From NCBI RefSeq assembly GCF_024790395.1, contig NZ_JAJISC010000006.1, positions 124,001-188,000 of the forward strand: a DNA stretch of 64,000 bases, given 5' to 3'. Within the stretch, counting starts at the first letter, position 1; the number at the start of each line of letters is the position of its first letter. The notes beneath the pieces are model-generated. The model made no database searches. It saw nothing but the letters and a program-made list of their open reading frames with translations, and was not told the DNA's origin. Shown piece after piece: positions 53,378 through 62,187 of this stretch. This stretch comes from Halomonas dongshanensis (GTDB taxonomy: Bacteria; Pseudomonadota; Gammaproteobacteria; Pseudomonadales; Halomonadaceae). The translations under genes and the position numbers were made by a program.

Positions 53378-53836
53378 ATGAATGCCCACTGTGCCACGCG
53401 TTGCCCCTGCGGCAGCGGCAGGCGCCTTTCCGACTGCTGCGGGCCACTGCTCGACGGCACGCACCTTGCAACAACGCCCGAGGCGCTGATGCGTTCGCGC
53501 TACACCGCCTTCGTAGGCGATGCGCTCGACTATCTAAAAGCCACCTGGCATGTCACCACCCGCCCGCTGACGCTTGCGCCGGACCCCGTTACCCAGTGGA
53601 AGGCGCTGGAGATCGTCGATGCCCCTGCACCCACGGATGACGAGGGGCACGTGCATTTTCGCGCCTACTTCAAGGAGGGCGAGCGCTGGCAGGTGCTGGA
53701 GGAGAACTCGCGCTTCGTGTGCGAGGCCGGGCGTTGGTGGTACGTCGACGGTGACCCGCGTCTACACCGCCTGAAGCCGGGGCGTAACGACCCCTGCCCC
53801 TGCGGCAGCGGACGCAAGCTGAAACGCTGCTGCTAA
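53378..53836 (+). CDS. ychJ: YchJ-type SEC-C motif protein
   Basis: From ATG 53378 the protein is 152 residues. It begins with a CPCGSGRRLSDCC zinc motif and ends with the matching C-terminal SEC-C motif (GRNDPCPCGSGRKLKRCC). The middle is the NTF2-like UPF0225 domain (TPEALMRSRYTAFVGDALDY). Function of YchJ is not established. The longer frame from 53261 is rejected. Confidence 0.87.
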   Translation: MNAHCATRCPCGSGRRLSDCCGPLLDGTHLATTPEALMRSRYTAFVGDALDYLKATWHVTTRPLTLAPDPVTQWKALEIVDAPAPTDDEGHVHFRAYFKEGERWQVLEENSRFVCEAGRWWYVDGDPRLHRLKPGRNDPCPCGSGRKLKRCC

Positions 53837-53861
53837 AAAGGCCAGACGACGAGAGGCCTTT
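53837..53861 (+). terminator. Probable ychJ terminator
   Basis: AAAGGCC / GGCCTTT with an 11-nt loop immediately follows the stop codon; the T-run is short. Confidence 0.5.
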
Positions 53862-53933
53862 ATCTTCCAACCGCTTGCTTTGAGCCCTAAGCGATAATTA
53901 AAGTTAAGCAAAACGAGCCGAAGAGGGCGGGGA

Positions 53934-54926
53934 ATGCGAGCAAAACCGCGTTCGAGGCGAGGATCGAGACGGCGAAAAGTGCCGCACCTGTGGGCGCTGC
54001 TGCTATGGCTCTTGGCGCTGCCTGCGCTGGCGAATTTTCCTGACGAGGAGGTGACGCTGGTCATTCCCTTTGGGCCAGGGGGCGCCTCTGACGTGCTGCT
54101 GCGCGAGATCGCTCAGGCTGTCGAAGCTCATCTGGGCCAGCCGTTGCTACCGCTCAATTTGGCCGGTGGGAGTGGTACGCGCGGCTCACAGTACGTCAAG
54201 GATGCCGCGCCGGATGGCTATACGCTGCTCGGCAGCCATCAAACCCTCGATCTTGCCTACCTCACCGGGGCTTCGGCCTACTCCCACGCAGATTTCGAAC
54301 CCGTGGCCTTGCTCGCCCACACCATCAACGTACCCGCCACCTACCGGCGCCAGAACGCGCACGATGCCAGTGAGATTGCCGCCTTGGTCGCTGAGTCGCC
54401 CGAGCCGCTGGCGTTCGGTATCATCGCCCGCTCTACCGATCATCTCTTCTGGTCGGCGTTCTTCGACCGTACGGGGATCGACCCTGAGGCCGTGCGCTGG
54501 GTACATTTTCCCGACACTAGCGCTCAGGTAGAGGCACTGGTGGGGGAGGAGATCGACTTTGCCATGCTCAACCTGCCTTCGGCGCACGCGTTGTTCGAGC
54601 GTGGGGTATTACGCCCGCTGGGCGTGGCGGCCGAGCAGCGCCTAAGCGCTCTGCCTCGGGTGGCAACGCTGCGTGAGCAGGGGATCGATCTCGTCCACAC
54701 CAGCGACCGGGGAATCTTTGCGCCTCTAGGCACGCCCGCCGAGCACATTGCTGTCCTGGCCGATGCGTTTCGTCAGGCGCTGGAGGACCCCGAACTGCGC
54801 TTTCGTCTACTGTACGCCTACGGCTCGGTGGTCGATTATCGCGCCGACGATGCCTTTCGTGACTATTTGGACGATCAGTTGCAGCGGCTGGCCCCCGAGG
54901 CGGAACGTATCCGCCTTGGGCGCTAG
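53934..54926 (+). CDS. Bug/TctC-family extracytoplasmic binding protein
   Basis: The 330-residue protein has a basic N-terminus, a hydrophobic signal (LWALLLWLLALPALA), then EVTLVIPFGPGGASDVLLRE and GSGTRGSQYVKDAAPDGYTLL, family signatures of tripartite tricarboxylate receptors. It binds a small organic acid or amide in the periplasm. No tctA or tctB permease gene is near. Instead a membrane c-di-GMP protein follows 24 bp downstream, so it may be the ligand sensor for that protein. Confidence 0.85.
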   Translation: MRAKPRSRRGSRRRKVPHLWALLLWLLALPALANFPDEEVTLVIPFGPGGASDVLLREIAQAVEAHLGQPLLPLNLAGGSGTRGSQYVKDAAPDGYTLLGSHQTLDLAYLTGASAYSHADFEPVALLAHTINVPATYRRQNAHDASEIAALVAESPEPLAFGIIARSTDHLFWSAFFDRTGIDPEAVRWVHFPDTSAQVEALVGEEIDFAMLNLPSAHALFERGVLRPLGVAAEQRLSALPRVATLREQGIDLVHTSDRGIFAPLGTPAEHIAVLADAFRQALEDPELRFRLLYAYGSVVDYRADDAFRDYLDDQLQRLAPEAERIRLGR

Positions 54927-54950
54927 ACCGTCATGCCGTAAGGAGAGTGA

Positions 54951-57900
54951 ATGGAGCGGTATGCACTGAAAACGCGCGAATTGGCTCTGGAAACACTGCT
55001 GTTGATGGTTTCGACCATGCTGTTGTGTTTAGGCCTTGTCGGTCTGGGTACCGGGTTTTTCATGGTCGATTCGCCGTTTTTCGCCACCTTGGTGCCGGAT
55101 GCCGCTCTGGGCACTCTGCTAGCGGGCGTTGGCCTAATCGCCGCGCTTCAGGGCGAAAAACGCACGCGATGGGGCTGCGCTGCCTTACTGATCGTTTTGG
55201 CGTTCTATAGCCTGGGGCACTATGCCCTTGGCGGTGGTGGCGGGCACTCCTGGCTCAGCGGCAGCCTGCGCATGTCCGTTTGGTCGGCGGGTGCATTCTT
55301 GCTTGTGGGTGGGTGCGTAGCCGTCGGCTTGCACGGCCGGCCTAGCCGCTGGCTGTGGCGCGCAACGGCGCTTTGCCTATGGGGGTTGGCATTCGCCATT
55401 GGCATGCGGCTGGGGCGCGATGCCTCGGTGGGCGCGCTCTCTTCGTCGACGCCGGTATCGGCGATGGTACTCTGGGGGCTGCTGGGTGCCGCTTTGTTTG
55501 CCGCGACGGCTCGGCATACCCGCGAGCGGCTCTATCCTGGGCGCGAAACCTTTATTGCCTCGCTGTGCGGCGTCGCGATCAGCTGCTTCATCTGGCTGAT
55601 CCTGAGCTATCACCAGCAGCTTTCCGTGAAACAACAGGCCAGCTACTTGCTCGACAGCGTCCAGCTCAACGCCGAGCAGGCGATGCAGACGCGCCTGAAC
55701 CTCATGCATCGGATGGCCGAGCGTCTCGATGTGCAAGGCACTGCCTGGGACTTTGCCCCCTTGGAGCGTGACGCCGCCAACTACCTGCGTGACACGCCAA
55801 GCCTTGGCACCATTGCGCTGGTCGATGCCGATACGCTGACCTGGCGCTGGTTCCAGGCGCGCACCAGCGACCATCAGGCTTGGCTGCGCCGTCAGCTCGA
55901 CGATGAGGCCACGCGGTCCTGGCTTCGGGTGCCGCTCGACCGACCGCGCCTGCTAATGGCCGATAGCGCCCAGCCCGCCATGGTGCTGCTGGCGACGCCG
56001 GTCGAACGCGCGGGACTTTATCTGCTCGCCAATTTCGATTTGGCCATCATGCTGCAAAACGAGCTGCGTCTGGCCTTGGGTCCTTTTCAGGTAGGCGTTG
56101 GACGTCATCAGTCGCTGCTGTTGATGCTCCATCCAACCGGGTTTCCCACCAATGCGCCTGATGAGCACCGTGCGCTAGTAACGCGCTACCTGGGGCTTCC
56201 GGGTGGCATCAACTTGGTGCTTCACGTCTATCCCGGCGTTCACTACCCCTGGTACCAGTTGAGCCTGATGCCGGTGTTGGTGTCGTTGGGTGCGCTGCTG
56301 CTCAGCGGCTTTCTCGCCTTTGGCCTTGGGGTGGCTGGGATCAGCGTGGCGCGCACGCGGGAGCTTGCGCGTGCGCGCCAGCGGCTCGAGGATCAGCAGG
56401 TGATCCAACGCGCCATCGCCCAAGAGCAGCCGCTCGACACCATTCTCGAAGAGGTCTGCAAAATGCTCGAGCGCGAGCTGCCTGGCGCGCTGTGTTCGGT
56501 GATGCAGGTCGACGAGACCCGGAGCTATCTCGAGTTTGCGGCGGGTAAGCGCCTACCGGGGCTCTACCGTAGCGCCATTCAGCGTATTCTCATCAGCGCT
56601 GGTAACGGCGCCTGCGGCAGCGCGGCGCATCGGCAAGCGCGTGTCGTGTGCCCCAATATTGCCGAAGACGAGCGTTGGCGCGGTTTTCGAGGTGTGGCTA
56701 AGGAGGCGGGGCTTGCAGCCTGCTGGTCGAGCCCCGTGTTTATAGGTGATGGCCAACTAGTCGGCACCATCGCGATCTACCATCCCCGGCCAACTGCCCC
56801 CGAAAGCAGCGACTTGGATGCCATCGACAAGGCCGCTGGGCTCGTGGCGCTGGCCATCGAGCGTTTTGAGGTGCGGCGTTCGCTGAAAAATAGCGAGCAG
56901 CGCTACCGTTCGCTGTTCACCCATCACCCCGATGCGGTCTTCACTCTGGATGGCGCGGGGCACTTCGTCACCCTCAATGCGACCTGCGCGGAGCTTCTTG
57001 GGCATGAGGCCGAGGCGCTCCTTGGCGAGCCCCTTACCCAGTTCATTGGGGCCGACGACGCTACGCGCATTGAGGCCTACATTGCGACCACCCTAGAAGG
57101 GCAGATCAACCGCTACGAGCTCACGCTCGAAAAGCGCGACGAGCGCAAGCGCATTCTCGCTGTCGTGCATATTCCGATGGTCGTCAATGGCGTGGTCGAG
57201 GGGGTGCACGGTATTGCTCAGGACGTCACCGCCGCGCGCGAGCAGCAGTTGCTACTGGCCTACCACGCCTCCCACGATGCGCTAACGCGCCTGCCCAACC
57301 GCACCCTCTTCGAAGAAGCGCTGGTGGCCAGCTGCGTCGAGGCCCAGCGTCAAGGGCGTCAGGTGGCGGTGCTGTTCGTTGACCTTGATGACTTCAAACC
57401 GATCAACGATAACCTGGGGCACAATGTGGGCGACCAGGTGCTGGTAGAAGTCGCCAGGCGCCTAAGTGCCGCCGTCGAAGCCAAGGATACCGTGGCGCGC
57501 TTAGGGGGTGACGAGTTCGTCGTGCTGCAAAGTGCGATCACCGCGCCCAGCGAGGTGGTGACCCTGGTCGAGCGGCTGTTACCGATTCTGGCCCGGCCCT
57601 ACCGCCTCGAGGGCCAGGAGCTTCGCCTCACGGCGAGCATCGGTATCGCCATGAGTCAGGCCGAAACGCTACAGCCGCAAACGTTGATCCAGCAGGCCGA
57701 TATGGCGATGTACAAGGCCAAACAGCAGGGGCGCAATGCCTACGAGTGGTTTGCGCACGCCTTCACTGACACCATGAGCGAGCGCATGGTGCTGCGTAAC
57801 GACCTGCAAGAGGCAATCGATTGCGAACAGCTCTCGCTGCACTACCAGCCGCTCATCGGCCGCGACGGAGCGCTGGTCGGCGTGGAGGCTCTGCTGCGCT

Positions 57901-58562
57901 GGGAGCATCCCGTGAAGGGGGCGATCTCGCCCAGCCGCTTCATTCCCCTGGCCGAGACCACCGGGCAGATCATTCCCATCAGCGAGTGGGTACTCAAACG
58001 CGCCTGTCTCGACATGAAAATCCTGGCGCAGAAGGGGCGGGGGCCCGTGCGCGTTGCGGTCAATCTCTCGCCGCTGCAGTTTCAGCGCGCGAGTTTTCTT
58101 GCCACCCTGCGTGAGACGCTGGCGAGCACGGGCCTGCCCCCGGAGCAGCTGCGCCTGGAGCTTACCGAGGGTATCTTGATGGACGATACCAAGAGTGCCA
58201 TCGATATTCTTCACGCCCTGCGCGGTATGCAAATCGGCGTCGCCATCGATGACTTCGGCACCGGCTATTCGAGCCTGAGCTACTTGAAACACCTGCCAAT
58301 CACCACGGTGAAGATCGACCGCAGCTTCATTCAGGAGCTACCGCACAGCGCCGACGATACCGCCATCGTTCAGGGCATCATCTCCATGGCGCATCACTTG
58401 GGTTTGAACGTCGTCGCCGAAGGCGTCGAAACCGACGAGCAGTATCAGCGTCTATTGGCCTACGGCTGCGATGCGTTTCAGGGGTTTGGTTTGGCGCGGC
58501 CCATGCCGCTTGGCGCACTCGATGTCTTCATTGCCCGCCTGGCATCCCAAGCGCTAACCTGA
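54951..58562 (+). CDS. Membrane GGDEF/EAL protein with GAF and PAS domains
   Basis: The 1203-residue protein opens with seven hydrophobic segments (to ~residue 225), a periplasmic sensor-like stretch (~230-440) and an eighth segment (~445-470). Then come GAF (~490-640), PAS (~650-770), GGDEF (852-856, intact) and EAL (979-981, intact, with LELTEG and DDFGTGYSSLSYL). The RxxD inhibitory site before GGDEF is absent (EAKD). It may make and degrade c-di-GMP; net activity cannot be read. The upstream Bug protein lies 24 bp away in the same direction. Confidence 0.88.
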   Translation: MERYALKTRELALETLLLMVSTMLLCLGLVGLGTGFFMVDSPFFATLVPDAALGTLLAGVGLIAALQGEKRTRWGCAALLIVLAFYSLGHYALGGGGGHSWLSGSLRMSVWSAGAFLLVGGCVAVGLHGRPSRWLWRATALCLWGLAFAIGMRLGRDASVGALSSSTPVSAMVLWGLLGAALFAATARHTRERLYPGRETFIASLCGVAISCFIWLILSYHQQLSVKQQASYLLDSVQLNAEQAMQTRLNLMHRMAERLDVQGTAWDFAPLERDAANYLRDTPSLGTIALVDADTLTWRWFQARTSDHQAWLRRQLDDEATRSWLRVPLDRPRLLMADSAQPAMVLLATPVERAGLYLLANFDLAIMLQNELRLALGPFQVGVGRHQSLLLMLHPTGFPTNAPDEHRALVTRYLGLPGGINLVLHVYPGVHYPWYQLSLMPVLVSLGALLLSGFLAFGLGVAGISVARTRELARARQRLEDQQVIQRAIAQEQPLDTILEEVCKMLERELPGALCSVMQVDETRSYLEFAAGKRLPGLYRSAIQRILISAGNGACGSAAHRQARVVCPNIAEDERWRGFRGVAKEAGLAACWSSPVFIGDGQLVGTIAIYHPRPTAPESSDLDAIDKAAGLVALAIERFEVRRSLKNSEQRYRSLFTHHPDAVFTLDGAGHFVTLNATCAELLGHEAEALLGEPLTQFIGADDATRIEAYIATTLEGQINRYELTLEKRDERKRILAVVHIPMVVNGVVEGVHGIAQDVTAAREQQLLLAYHASHDALTRLPNRTLFEEALVASCVEAQRQGRQVAVLFVDLDDFKPINDNLGHNVGDQVLVEVARRLSAAVEAKDTVARLGGDEFVVLQSAITAPSEVVTLVERLLPILARPYRLEGQELRLTASIGIAMSQAETLQPQTLIQQADMAMYKAKQQGRNAYEWFAHAFTDTMSERMVLRNDLQEAIDCEQLSLHYQPLIGRDGALVGVEALLRWEHPVKGAISPSRFIPLAETTGQIIPISEWVLKRACLDMKILAQKGRGPVRVAVNLSPLQFQRASFLATLRETLASTGLPPEQLRLELTEGILMDDTKSAIDILHALRGMQIGVAIDDFGTGYSSLSYLKHLPITTVKIDRSFIQELPHSADDTAIVQGIISMAHHLGLNVVAEGVETDEQYQRLLAYGCDAFQGFGLARPMPLGALDVFIARLASQALT

Positions 58563-58626
58563 AACGTCACCGTGTAAGAGAAGTACGTGAGAATAGTAGG
58601 TGAGAAAATACGTGAGAAAAACCGCC

Positions 58627-58938
58627 ATGCCCACGACCGCGCCTCGCCCCTGGTACGTCTATTTGCTGGCGTGTCGTCGTGGCACCTACGTAGGCATCAC
58701 CAACGATCTGCTGCGCCGCTACCGCGCCCACTGCGCCGGCCGCGGGGCGCGCTACACTCGGGCCAATCCGCCCCAGGCGATATTGGGCGCACGAGCGTTT
58801 GCCGACCGCGCCGAAGCCAGTCGCATGGAGTACTGGCTCAAACGCCAGACGCCGGAAGATAAGCGTCGTTGGATCGCCGCTGCGCCGCTGCCGCCCGAGG
58901 TCGTTGCGGCCCTGGCGGCCACTGACGCCACCTCTTGA
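58627..58938 (+). CDS. GIY-YIG nuclease-family protein (YhbQ-like)
   Basis: A 103-residue single-domain protein starting at ATG 58627. The GIY-YIG core is WYVYLLACRRGTYVGITNDL with a downstream Arg (LLRRYRAHCAG) and a Glu (EASRMEYWLKRQT). The UPF0213 group is small and of uncertain DNA role. A GTG at 58600 would add nine residues; no strong ribosome site separates them. The next gene starts 25 bp later. Confidence 0.82.
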   Translation: MPTTAPRPWYVYLLACRRGTYVGITNDLLRRYRAHCAGRGARYTRANPPQAILGARAFADRAEASRMEYWLKRQTPEDKRRWIAAAPLPPEVVAALAATDATS

Positions 58939-58963
58939 TCGCCCCATTCTTCGAGGAATCCCC

Positions 58964-60013
58964 ATGCGCATTTTCCATTCCGACGCCACCCGCCTGCGCC
59001 AGGTGCGCACCGAGCTGCACGATGGCGTGCTGGTGTCCCCTTTCGAGTGTCCCGAGCGGGTGTCACTGGTGCTCGATCATCTGCGCCGGGCCGAGGTCGG
59101 TGAGATCCACGCCCCGCGTGACTACGGGCTAGCGCCGGTGCTGGCGGTGCACGATCGTGATTACGTCGCCTTTCTCGAAAGCTGCTGGCGCGAGTGGCAG
59201 GCAGCCGGTCGCGAGGGCGAGGCGATTCCCAACATCTGGCCCGCGCGCACTCTGCGTGCCGATCGCATTCCAGAGACCGTGTGTGGCAAGCTCGGCTATT
59301 ACGCCCTGGCGGCGGAGACCTCGATTGCCGAGGGCACCTTCGAGGCGGCGCTGGCAAGCAAGGACGTGGCACTGGGCGCGGTCGAATACACGCTGGAGAG
59401 CAATGAGCCGAGCTTTGGGCTGTGCCGCCCACCCGGCCACCACGCCGCCGTCGATCAGTTCGGCGGCTACTGCTTTTTCAACAACGCCGCTGTCGCCGCG
59501 CAGTACGCGCTGGATAAAGGGAGACGACGCGTCGCCATTCTCGACGTCGACTTCCATCACGGTAACGGCACCCAGCAGATCTTCTATGGCCGCGACGATG
59601 TGCTCTTCGTTTCGCTACACGGCGACCCCGCTGTCACCTTTCCTTACTACCTGGGCTACGCCGACGAAACCGGCGTGGGCGCTGGCGAAGGCTTCAACAT
59701 CAACTATCCTATGCCCCCAGGTACGAACGTCGACACCTGGATGCAGACGCTCGATCAGGCGCTGCATGCCATCAAGCGCTACGGCGCGGAGCTAGTCATC
59801 GTCTCACTTGGCGTGGATATCTTCGAAGGCGACCCGATCAGCGCTTTCACCTTCCAAAGCGCAGACTTTATCACCCTGGGGCAGCGGCTGGCCGAGGCGG
59901 GCTTACCCACCACCTTCTTGATGGAGGGCGGCTACGCCGTCGATGAGATCGGCCTTAACGTGGTCAACGTGCTGAAAGGCTTTCAACAAAGCACGGCCGA
60001 CGCAGCGCAGTAG
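58964..60013 (+). CDS. Histone deacetylase-family amidohydrolase (acetylpolyamine amidohydrolase-like)
   Basis: ATG 58964, after GAGGAA, gives 349 residues. The zinc site is visible as DVDFHHGNGTQQIF with Asp and His ligands. CRPPGHHAAVDQFGGYCFFN provides the catalytic His pair. The N-terminal MRIFHSDATRL and loop GVGAGEGFNINYPMPP are family features. It probably removes acetyl from acetylated polyamines or other amides in the cytosol. The substrate is inferred from family only. Confidence 0.83.
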   Translation: MRIFHSDATRLRQVRTELHDGVLVSPFECPERVSLVLDHLRRAEVGEIHAPRDYGLAPVLAVHDRDYVAFLESCWREWQAAGREGEAIPNIWPARTLRADRIPETVCGKLGYYALAAETSIAEGTFEAALASKDVALGAVEYTLESNEPSFGLCRPPGHHAAVDQFGGYCFFNNAAVAAQYALDKGRRRVAILDVDFHHGNGTQQIFYGRDDVLFVSLHGDPAVTFPYYLGYADETGVGAGEGFNINYPMPPGTNVDTWMQTLDQALHAIKRYGAELVIVSLGVDIFEGDPISAFTFQSADFITLGQRLAEAGLPTTFLMEGGYAVDEIGLNVVNVLKGFQQSTADAAQ

Positions 60014-60081
60014 ATGACACTTGGCGTGATTTAGGGCAGGCTGACGCCTTTTAACGCATTCACAACCTAACAGGAGAGGGC

Positions 60082-60426
60082 GTGGCAGTTTACGGGGAGA
60101 TACGGGCGCGGGAGCTGGATCGCTGGCTCAACGCCTTAATCAATGCCGCTTTCGACCGCCGCTGCCCACTGGCCAGCGTGCACGGTGGCACTGCCCGTGC
60201 GCGCACCGCTCGCCAAGACCTGCTTCATCTCGCCCAGGGCTATCGCAGCAACCGCGTCACCAGCGACGCTACGGCCGCAGCGCTTGGCCGCTGGTGCCGG
60301 GTCTACCTCAGCGAAGCCGAATGGTACGTATTGACGAGCCCCAAACCTACCGCGCCGCCCACTGCTGCTCATGATGACACCGACGCCGATGCGCTGACTT
60401 GGCTGCGCCAACACCGCGTTGGCTAA
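60082..60426 (+). CDS. Hypothetical protein, 114 residues
   Basis: GTG 60082 follows AGGAGAGGGC. The product is helical and Ala/Arg-rich, with a conserved-looking ELDRWLNALINAAFDRRCPL and a Pro/Thr linker near 90-105. There is no signal or membrane segment and no family I recognise. It precedes the fan1-helicase pair by 42 bp. Confidence 0.55.
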   Translation: MAVYGEIRARELDRWLNALINAAFDRRCPLASVHGGTARARTARQDLLHLAQGYRSNRVTSDATAAALGRWCRVYLSEAEWYVLTSPKPTAPPTAAHDDTDADALTWLRQHRVG

Positions 60427-60468
60427 AGTGCCGATGACGCCGTCTTTTCGGCGCTATACAATGGATGC

Positions 60469-62187
60469 ATGAACAGTATTGCTCCGGCTTCTACGGCGGC
60501 CTCCCTCGACGACCCTTTCTACTATCTGGCGAACTTTCGCTTCGTGTTGGCCTGGGTAGAAAAGCGCCATCATGATCTTTTAGCGGTCGAAGAGCGGCAC
60601 TTCATCGAACGCTTCGCTGCGCTTTCGCGTGCCTCCCAGGCGCTACTGGTGCGCATGGTGATGCGCAAAGGCGAGCTCTTTCGCCTCGATAAGCTCGTCT
60701 ACGCCGAAATTGGCGATAGCGCCACGGCCATGGCGCCGCTCAAGGCGCTGGGCTGGGTGGACGACGCCCCTGAACTCACGCTTGACGAGCTCTTTGACCA
60801 GTTGCGCTTGTCCGAGCTGCGCCAGGCGCTGGCGGACGAAATACGCCAAACGCCGCTCAAGCCTTCGAGCGCCAAAGCATTGCTAAGAGAAAAGCTGACC
60901 GCGCGTCTGTCTCATCTTCAGCAGCCGCTGGCGCGCTGGTGGCCCGAGGCGACCACGGTCGTCGTGCGCTTGCAGGTCATGGCGCTATGCGACCGCCTAC
61001 GCTTGATGTTCTTTGGCAACCTTCGTCAGGACTGGGCCGAGTTCGTGCTTACCGAGCTTGGCCTGCAGCGCTTCGAGCGCGTGGCCTTTAACGCCGCCTC
61101 GCGCGCTTTTCAAAGCCGCGCCGAGGTCGATGTCTATCTTCACCTGCACTGGCTGCGCCAACGCCTCGACGAGGGCGAGTCGCCCGCTAGTGTCTATGCC
61201 GAGCTGCCGCCGCGCGCTGATAACGCCTGGCTCGACGCCCGCCGCGCACGATTCTTGTTTCAGCTGGGGCAGGGCGCCGAACGCGCAGGGGAGGCGCGGC
61301 TTGCGGTAACGCTCTACGCCGAGGCCGACACCACTGAGGCGCGCGTGCGCCGCCTACGCGTGCTCGAGCGCGAGGGGCACCATCGTGAGGCGTTGGATGT
61401 GGCCCAGCGGGCGCTTGCCGGTGGGCCGGGCGAGCACGAAGCCCAGGCGCTCGAGCGTTTGATGCCGCGCTTGGCCAAGCGCCTAGGCCTTGCACCCGTC
61501 GCCCGCGCGCAGGCGCCTGCCTTCGAGCGCTGGGAGCTAACGCTGCCGGGGCCGCAGCCGGTCGAAGCGGCCGTGGCGGCCCACGTCGCTACCCCGCACG
61601 CGCCAGTCTACTACGTCGAGAACACGTTGATCACCGGGCTTTTTGGCTTGCTTTGCTGGTCGGCGATCTTCGCTCCGCTGCCCGGTGCGTTCTTTCACCC
61701 CTTTCACCACGGCCCGGCGGATCTCTATCGCGACGACTTCGTCAGCCGTCGCCGCGAGGCGTTTGATGCCTGCCTGGCCCTACTCGACGGCCCCGGCGAC
61801 GATTACCGCCAGCGCATTCGCGCTACCTGGACCGAGAAGTGGGGGCTGGCCTCGCCCTTCGTGCACTGGGCGGCGCTGCCCGAAACGCTGCTCGACCAAG
61901 CGCTGGTTTGCCTGCCCGCCGCGCACCTGCGCTTGCTGTTTACTCGGCTGTTGAGTGATCTCAAGACCAACCGGGCAGGGTTACCCGATTTGATCCAGCT
62001 GTTTCCCCAGGCCGCGCCCGGTGCGCCGCGCTACCGCATGATCGAGGTGAAGGGGCCGGGGGATCGCCTGCAGGACAACCAGCGGCGCTGGCTTGGCTTT
62101 TTCGCCCGTCACGCACTGCCGGTGGCGGTATGTCATGTGCGCTGGCAGCGCGAAGCGCCAAGCGAAGGCGAAGAGCTCACACCGTGA
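60469..62187 (+). CDS. VRR-NUC domain nuclease, bacterial Fan1-type
   Basis: The 572-residue protein has a long helical N-terminal region and a C-terminal VRR-NUC domain of PD-(D/E)xK type: GLPDLIQLF with D507, then MIEVKGPGDRL with E526 and K528, and an NQRRWL helix. The length is close to Pseudomonas Fan1, a structure-specific 5' flap nuclease for interstrand-crosslink repair. The stop overlaps the following helicase GTG (GTGA), so they are translated together. Confidence 0.85.
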   Translation: MNSIAPASTAASLDDPFYYLANFRFVLAWVEKRHHDLLAVEERHFIERFAALSRASQALLVRMVMRKGELFRLDKLVYAEIGDSATAMAPLKALGWVDDAPELTLDELFDQLRLSELRQALADEIRQTPLKPSSAKALLREKLTARLSHLQQPLARWWPEATTVVVRLQVMALCDRLRLMFFGNLRQDWAEFVLTELGLQRFERVAFNAASRAFQSRAEVDVYLHLHWLRQRLDEGESPASVYAELPPRADNAWLDARRARFLFQLGQGAERAGEARLAVTLYAEADTTEARVRRLRVLEREGHHREALDVAQRALAGGPGEHEAQALERLMPRLAKRLGLAPVARAQAPAFERWELTLPGPQPVEAAVAAHVATPHAPVYYVENTLITGLFGLLCWSAIFAPLPGAFFHPFHHGPADLYRDDFVSRRREAFDACLALLDGPGDDYRQRIRATWTEKWGLASPFVHWAALPETLLDQALVCLPAAHLRLLFTRLLSDLKTNRAGLPDLIQLFPQAAPGAPRYRMIEVKGPGDRLQDNQRRWLGFFARHALPVAVCHVRWQREAPSEGEELTP

